64,000 bases of DNA from Crotalaria pallida (Eukaryota > Streptophyta > Magnoliopsida > Fabales > Fabaceae), in assembly GCA_037953625.1 (NCBI GenBank), contig CM075650.1:4280501-4344500 (forward strand), read 5' to 3'. Of this stretch, positions 58,171 through 64,000 are shown piece by piece (positions within the stretch are counted from its first letter, which is position 1; each line of letters starts with the position of its first letter). A program made the translations under genes and the position numbers. The notes beneath the pieces were generated by a model, which saw only the letters and a program-made list of their open reading frames with translations, did no database searches and was not told the DNA's origin.

Positions 58171-60707
58171 ACATATAGACATGATTTGGGGTATGATCAT
58201 GCCTAAAGGAAGGTGACTCACCCCAACCAAGTCACCTTCATGGCTTTTGTTCCCCATTACCATAATAATTTCCCACTTTCACTATAAGGCATGTGAACTC
58301 TTTCTCCCACCAATAATAGTCCTTCAATCATCTGAGTTCTCTTCATACATTCAAGCCTTAAGAATTCTTATAAGTGCTATATCTTGAGTGCCTAACTTGA
58401 AAACACAACAATCCATTGCAAGTTGCTCAACATTGAACTAAGCTCTCTAGTTTTGTTCTAAGATTTTCCTTGAGCTATATCTTGAGGTATCTTCATCCCA
58501 TTGTCGTGATTTCAGTTCCTTTAACTTGTATGATATGTGTACTTTAGTATTGATTAATTTTGAGACCTTTAATCCTTTGTCATCATGCTCAAATTCCCTG
58601 ACTTTTGAGCTATGATTGAATCTGTCAATTTTTGGAAACTGGTGCAAACCAGCGATTTTCACTCAATATTTAAACTAGTTCGGGTCTGATTCTTGAAACA
58701 TGATTCACATAAAAAAATTTTCCTCTTAAAATTATCTTCGATTTGATATATATTTTGTCCAATTTGGATAATTAGAGAAAAAGTTATGTCTATTTTATCA
58801 AAATATGTTCAAGCTAATTTTTTTTTTGAAAACTGATGCAAAACCCGAAACTTTCTCTCGACATTTAAGGTACTTAAAGTCTGATTTATGAAACGAGTTT
58901 TACATAAAAGTTTTTTCTCCTTAAATTATCTTTGATATGATGCATAGTTGTCGAATTTGGATAATCAGAGAAAAAGTTATGCCTATTTTATCAAACTATG
59001 TTCAAGCTGAAAAATGTCGAAATCTTGCCTTGAGAACTAAACTTGCAAATAAAATTATTTTTATTCCAAGTGACCAAGAACCTCAATCTAAATACTTGGC
59101 CCATCAATCCTAACATGTATGCCCTTAAATTATGTATCTAAATTTTTCTAAATCTTTTGATTGGATTCTAAAGTCTTGACTCATGTCCTTATTTAGATCA
59201 AGTCTGTTGTTATTGTTGATCTTGATCCCTAAGTGAGTCGCGGACGTGAAAGTGAGGGTTATTCTTGATACTTTGTCGTTGTTACTAAGATTACAAGGTA
59301 TGGGAGAAGTTAATCATATTGCTAAGAACGTAATTAATGGATCAAAATGTAGTCAAAGCTTCCATAAGCTTAAGGGAATTGTCGTGAACATCATGACATG
59401 ATTACTTGATTTGAAGGTCAAGATAATCCATGACGAGCTTTCGTACAGGTTTTAAAATCAAACTATTATTTATTTTCAATAGCTTATGTTGTTGTAACTT
59501 GGTTTAATTCATAATATGACATGGTTAGTTGCTAAATTGACTTGATTATGCATAATCGTGGTTTTAATGGATGGTTGAGGCCATCACTTATTACGCTAAT
59601 ATTAATGTTTTTTTTTTTACAAATGTTGTTATGTGTATATAATATGTCTATGTGAGTTTAATCATATACGGTAATCATTGGCAAATAATTGATATTGAAA
59701 TCCTTAAGATAAAAACACTGATTTTGTTTAACTGTGGGATAAGCAATTAACACTCCTTGTTAACCAAATATCTGCTTCATGAAATCCCAAATTTTTACTT
59801 TAATGTAATGAACTAATTCTTATATATTTTAATACAAACTTTGAGTCCAATGATTATGTTGAGATTCTAATATGACACATAAGACTATAATAAGAACTGA
59901 ACTTCAATTAGAATCACATGATACGTTAATAATACATACCTAGGGTATGTAAAAGTGATCAATTTTGAGAATGATAAAAAAATTATAATGATTCCGACTG
60001 AAGTGTGTTGTTCACGAAAGATAATTAAGAAGTCATGACATCATACTACATGGAGTTAGTAGTACAGTGAGAAATGGGAAAAGATACATGACGGCTCTGG
60101 GAGCTTGATTGAGAATGGAATGGAGGTTAAGTCTATGACGGTCGTCACTCGTCGATGACCCATGGGAATTATTGTGGATTGAATGGTTCTAAGATGGGCT
60201 GGTCTAGCTAACCTCGCCTGGGATAATTTGGCATTAACTACAATTTATTCTATCGGCCCTTTAAACATATCATTGATCACAGAGGGTGGTTCTCGGTATG
60301 GCCTGGTCCAAGAGGGACTTTTTTAATATTGTGCTAAAGGCATACATTGACATGGTAACGAGACACTTACTCCTGATTGCTTTTCCCTAGAGTGTTGAGA
60401 AAGTATTGCTTCGGGAAGAGGTTGAGGTTGTTGGATCCATATTGAGAATTATGAAAACGTGCACGCATTGCATTTAGATAAATAACATAATAAATTGTGA
60501 TGTATAAGACACTTGTGTAATCATGCATCATGCTCATTATTTATCTGCTAAGTGTGATTGTTTACTTTCAGTCATTTGATTACTATTCTTTTATTGTGAT
60601 ATGACAATGACTTACTCTCTATCCCACCGATTGATTATACATGCATAATAAGAGGAAATAAATTAATAATTAGGGTGTGTAAAATTTAGAATGAGATGAC
60701 AAAAGTC
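58171..60707. other. Gene-free repeat region, possibly a retrotransposon LTR
   Basis: Two diverged tandem copies of about 175 bp lie at 58640-58820 and 58828-59005 (shared words: AGAGAAAAAGTTATG, CTATTTTATCAAA, GTTCAAGCT). The style resembles long LTRs of gypsy elements but neither a PBS, a polypurine tract nor pol is seen. No ORF above 75 codons has a recognisable domain. Confidence 0.4.
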
Positions 60708-61193
60708 CCACTCATCATTTTTTTAAGACTTTTTCTTTTTGAACCTCACCCTTTACTCATTTGCCCCCACCGCCTGAAACAAGCCGCATAAACTACTGAT
60801 TTGCATAAGGTGGAAGAATTACCGACTACTTAAAAGCGGAAATACTTTCGACTTTTAAGAAGCGAAACAATTAAAGTATTGAAATCCCAGAAATGCCCCT
60901 CCGTAAACCCTCCACCTCCCTTCTTTTTATTGTTTTGTATGTGAATAAACGGAGGGGCAATTTTGGTATTATAACAAATGTTTAATGTTTTCTACCTGAT
61001 GAGAGGCGGATTACTTTATTTTATTTACGACATTGGAAAGGCGGAAGATAATACGACTTGCATAAGGCGAAAAATGTTTTATTTTGCTTCCGCCTCGTTT
61101 AAGTGAAAAAAATCTTCGACTTATTTCAGGCGGTGGGGGCCAATGAGTAAAGGGTGAGATTAAAAAAAAAAGTCTTTTTTTAAAAGGTATGAG
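60708..61193. mobile_element. TIR element with GCGG-type inverted modules
   Basis: The left CTCACCCTTTACTCATTTG plus CCCCCACCGCCTGAA (60745-60778) is inverted at the right TTCAGGCGGTGGGGG and AATGAGTAAAGGGTGAG (61126-61158). A-/T-rich edges also match (TAAGACTTTTTC versus AAAAGTCTT). The interior holds imperfect inverted pairs around CGCATAA, GCATAAGG and GCGGA/CCGCC words. It is non-coding. Confidence 0.65.
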
Positions 61194-61660
61194 AGGAAAA
61201 ATCCTATATATTGTTCACCACATATTCAAAGAACGGTACATATTATGTCTAGTTCAGTTAGAGCATCTCCAACCCAGGGTTCGTGACCCTGGGTATCGGT
61301 GAGGAACCCGCGACGAACGCACCGGCCGGTTGGAGGGAGCTGATCTGGCAGCTCGTGGGGAGCACCGTTCCTTGGCCATGGAACGGTGCGTGGAGGTCTC
61401 TGGTGGACCCCACACCGTACAGAGGAGAGAGGAAAAACAAAAAAAATCAATTTCCTTCCATCTCCTTCCTCGATTCATCAGCAAAAATGGAGGAAAAATT
61501 AAGAATGAGAAGCAACAAACAACACCAGAGCAGAGAAGGAAGAAAACAAGTAATTATTTTACAACAAACAATTAATCTATATACAAGATCGAAAATTGAA
61601 ATCAAAAAGGGGAAAAAAATCTAAAAACCCGAATTGGGATTCCAAGCCAAAATCGATCCA

Positions 61661-62275
61661 CATGCAAAATCGATCCATGCTTGATACTGATCCATGTTCG
61701 TGGAGGTCGATCGGTGTTGGTGTTGGTGGAGGTCGATCGGTGTTGGTTGGGCATTTGGGTGATGGATCGTTGTTGTGGGTGATGGATCGTTGTTTGTGGG
61801 TGATGGATCGGTGTTGATGGTGGTCGATCGCTGCTTGGGTGATGGATCGGATTTGAGCCACATGCATAGCAACGAAACCGCCACCGTCGCGAGCCAAGCC
61901 CATACGGTCTTCATCTCCACCGTGGCTTCCTTCATCCTCGCCGGTTCGTGGCTGTTCGTGGCTTGGTTGGGTGATGGATCGGTCTTCATCTCCACCATGG
62001 CTTCCTTCATCCTTGGCTTCGACTTTTTCTCAAAGAAGGCAGTGGAGAAGAAGGCCTCGCAGAGAAGGAGAGGGAAGGCAGAGAGGGAGTAATAGCAGTG
62101 AAGAGAGAGGGAGTAATATGTTGAGGGAGTAGATGAGGGAGTAGATGAGTGAAGAGATAGGGAGTAGATGAGGGAGTATAAACGTGAGGGAGTATAAACC
62201 GTGAGGGAGTATAAACCGTGAGGGAGTATTTGTTGAAACTGATGAAGCAAGTTTGTGACTTGTGAGGGAGTATAT
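61661..62275. repeat. Short tandem repeats in the Harbinger leader
   Basis: GGTGATGGATCG and GTCGATCGGTGTTGG words repeat at 61705-61850 and again near 61970. GTGAGGGAGTATAAACC and GAGGGAGTAGATGA words repeat at 62100-62275. Long minus-strand ORFs here follow from the repeats and are not gene calls. Confidence 0.75.
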
Positions 62276-62471
62276 TTTGATCTCAATAAAAGTCATGTAA
62301 TCAATTTTGTTTATCATCAATCAACAATTCATATGTTACCGTTGCAAAACTACATATAGTCGTTTACAACCGTTGCATACACAAATAATAACATTGCAAA
62401 TTCTTGTTCTATAAATATGAATACATTGTGTCAAGATTTCACAAGAAAAATTTCAATTTTCATTTAGCCAA

Positions 62472-63731
62472 ATGGATCCCGATCAAAATCATTACAATGC
62501 TTATTTCAATTTCTTACAAAATCATTCACCTCCACCAAATACTAATTCCACATACTCTCCAATTATTCCTAATACACAAGGTAGTAATTCAAACACTAGA
62601 AATTCTCAAAATCCTCCCTATTTTCCAAATCCACAATATAACCCAAACTTCTACAACCATCCATTTTCTATGCCACATTCATACCAACACCCCATGTATC
62701 CACCACCACAAACCAACCTCACCATGAGTAATAGCCGTGTTCAAACGATTGAAGAAGATCCCGAAACACCGGGTGGGTCAATTTCTTCATCTCAAGTACC
62801 ACCGTTTTTAACTCAAGTCGGATTGGACAATATCAATCTTGATGAACAAGAAGGAGGAGGAGCAACTGAGAAGACAAAAGGTAGAGAAAAATTCTCTCAA
62901 GATGAAGATAGGTTTCTCATTGAGGCATGGATAAATATTTCAAAGGATTCAGTTGTTGGAGTGGATCAAAAATCAGCTAGTTTTTGGGGAAGGATTGAGA
63001 GTAATTACAACCAGTACCGTGACGAGAAGTTTTCTACAAGGAGAGCACCCCAACTAAAATCAAGATGGCACAGGTTGAATAGGGCAACCCAAAAGTTTGC
63101 CGGATGCTACAAACAAGCCGTGGAAAATAAAAAAAAAGTGGGGGCAATCATGATGACATAATGAGAAATGCATACAAGATTTACGCTCAAGACGAAGGCG
63201 GCAAGAAGTTTGAGTGTGAGCATGCTTGGCGTTTGTTGAAGGATGAACCCAAATGGGGTGCAGGTATGTTTGAATGTTCTTCAAAAAGAACAAAGATTTC
63301 TGCTTTCGGTGCATATTCGTCATCTTCTAATCCACCAACACCGACAAGTTCTGAGTACAACCCAACATCGCCTATTTTGGAACGTCCGATTGGGCAAAAA
63401 GCTGCCAAAAGAAAGGCGAAAGCAAAGCAAGGTCAAAGTTCGAATGCAAACGATGTTGCAGAATTCAATGTGATTTTTCACAAAAAAAGTTGAAACCATG
63501 ACAGATTTTAATCGTGCATTAGATGAGATGGTAAAGGTGGAGCAAGAAAAGATTAAGATAGATGCGGATAGGATGAAGATGGAAGCGAATAAGATGAAGA
63601 TGGATGCGGATAGGTTGAAGATAAATGATTTGTTAATCCTCACCAAAGATACATCCGATATGAGTGAGAGACAACTAAGAGATCATGAGGTGTTGTGCAA
63701 CTTCATTAGGGAGAAATATGGTTTAGTTTAG
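62472..63731 (+). pseudogene. Harbinger ORF1: myb/SANT-like DNA-binding accessory protein, two frameshifts
   Basis: The reading starts at ATG 62472 with a Pro/Asn/Gln-rich N-terminus (residues 1-100). The trihelix/SANT-like segment follows: FSQDEDRFLIEAWINISKDS, GVDQKSASFWGRIESNYNQY and QLKSRWHRLNRATQKFAGCY (about residues 140-215). It then shifts frame near 63128-63137 (A-run) to read GGKKFECEHAWRLLKDEPKW, and again near 63482-63488 (A7) to the final coiled, charged repeat (KMEANKMKMDADRLKI) ending at 63731. The order is that of PIF/Harbinger ORF1 proteins (often labelled NAM-associated or GST-T3-like), which bring the transposase to DNA. It is broken as given, but both breaks lie in homopolymers, so a sequence error remains possible. 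Confidence 0.8.
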
Positions 63732-63816
63732 TATCAACTTGATTAAGGAGAAATATGGCTTAGTTTAGTATCAACTTGATTAGGGAGAAATGTGGCTTAG
63801 TTTAGTATCAACTTTA
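63720..63816. repeat. Tandem repeat after ORF1, about 48-bp unit
   Basis: TAGTTTAGTATCAACTTGAT with GGGAGAAATRTGGCT recurs two to three times directly after the ORF1 stop codon, beginning with the last ORF1 codons (EKYGLV). It looks like duplication of the ORF end. Confidence 0.8.
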
Positions 63817-63904
63817 TTAGTATCTTCAATTATGTTTTATGAATTATGAATTATAAATTATGTATTATCATCTTCAATTATGTTTTATGAATTATGATTT
63901 ATGA

Positions 63905-64000
63905 AACTAGCCATTATAAACTAGCCGTTAAAAACTAGCCGTTATAAACTAGCCGTTAAAAACTAGCCGTTGTAAACTAGTCGTTGCAAACAAGTCTATA
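63905..64000. repeat. AACTAGCCGTTA tandem repeat at the right edge
   Basis: Six or more units of about 15 bp (AAACTAGCCGTTATA and AAAACTAGCCGTTA variants) run into the window edge, inside the Harbinger element. Confidence 0.8.

Larger units (their letters stand above)
61261..64000 (+). mobile_element. PIF/Harbinger-type DNA transposon, left part (runs off the window)
   Basis: It starts GAGCATCTCCAACCCAGG directly after TTA (61258-61260), the 3-bp target type of PIF/Harbinger elements. It contains the myb-like/NAM-associated ORF1 typical of these elements. The transposase (ORF2) should lie to the right of 64000. The 5' part has tandem repeats (61725-61845 and 62100-62270). Tandem ACTAGCCGTTA units lie near the right edge. 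Confidence 0.7.

Noticed and set aside
61226..62320. Many overlapping ORFs in the Harbinger leader, up to 221 codons on minus
   Set aside because: They follow from tandem repeats (GGTGATGGATCG and GAGGGAGTA words) and read as low-complexity Ser/Pro/Thr peptides; the real ORF1 begins at 62472 on plus.

Overview
The window is nuclear DNA of a flowering plant, most likely a eudicot and plausibly a legume. It is AT-rich, intron-containing and dominated by plant transposable elements. The legume guess rests on a small inverted-repeat MITE family (three good copies, one doubtful) that I associate with legume genomes, so treat it as inference. There is no operon, CRISPR array or bacterial feature.

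Only two intact host genes are supported, and they are convergent. At 6045-8842 (+) a three-exon gene encodes a 68-residue RAMP4/SERP1-type ER translocon-associated protein; exon 1 contributes only the ATG. At 10889-13169 (-) a two-exon gene encodes a 440-residue F-box protein that looks like the LEAF CURLING RESPONSIVENESS (LCR) orthologue, with a miR394 site differing from full complementarity at one base. A third, truncated gene may diverge leftwards from the RAMP4 promoter (about 5650-4330). A decayed DEAH-box RNA helicase copy lies at 54595-57115.

Layout: 1-2128 is the 3' end of a Sirevirus-type copia element inserted into an older copia polyprotein (2129-3954) with its LTR start (3955-~4255). 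Then come RAMP4 and LCR with MITEs and a LINE tail in the introns. 13.4-23.5 kb is a patchwork of nested MITEs, SINEs, hAT-like and MULE-like elements and an RTE LINE fragment. 22.7-26.4 kb is an L1-type LINE broken by a retrotransposon LTR. 31.0-32.2 kb is a TIR element carrying an SR-splicing-factor exon. 32.65-37.06 kb is LTR-type repeat DNA. 37.4-42.2 kb is AT-rich and gene-free. 42243-52845 is a complete, young, non-autonomous Ty3/gypsy element with 3.4-kb LTRs and a 5-bp target duplication. 54-61 kb holds TIR elements, the helicase pseudogene and a repeat probably derived from an LTR. From 61261 to beyond the right edge is a PIF/Harbinger-type transposon with a frameshifted ORF1.

The most distinctive signal is short palindromes in ordered arrays inside unrelated repeat families: paired CTCGAG sites exactly 20 bp apart, paired AACCGGTT sites 20-21 bp apart, about 20 palindromes with a fixed TCCCAGA-like core and variable but complementary arms, and perfect hairpin arrays inside several TIR elements. 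These are the parts most worth a second look.
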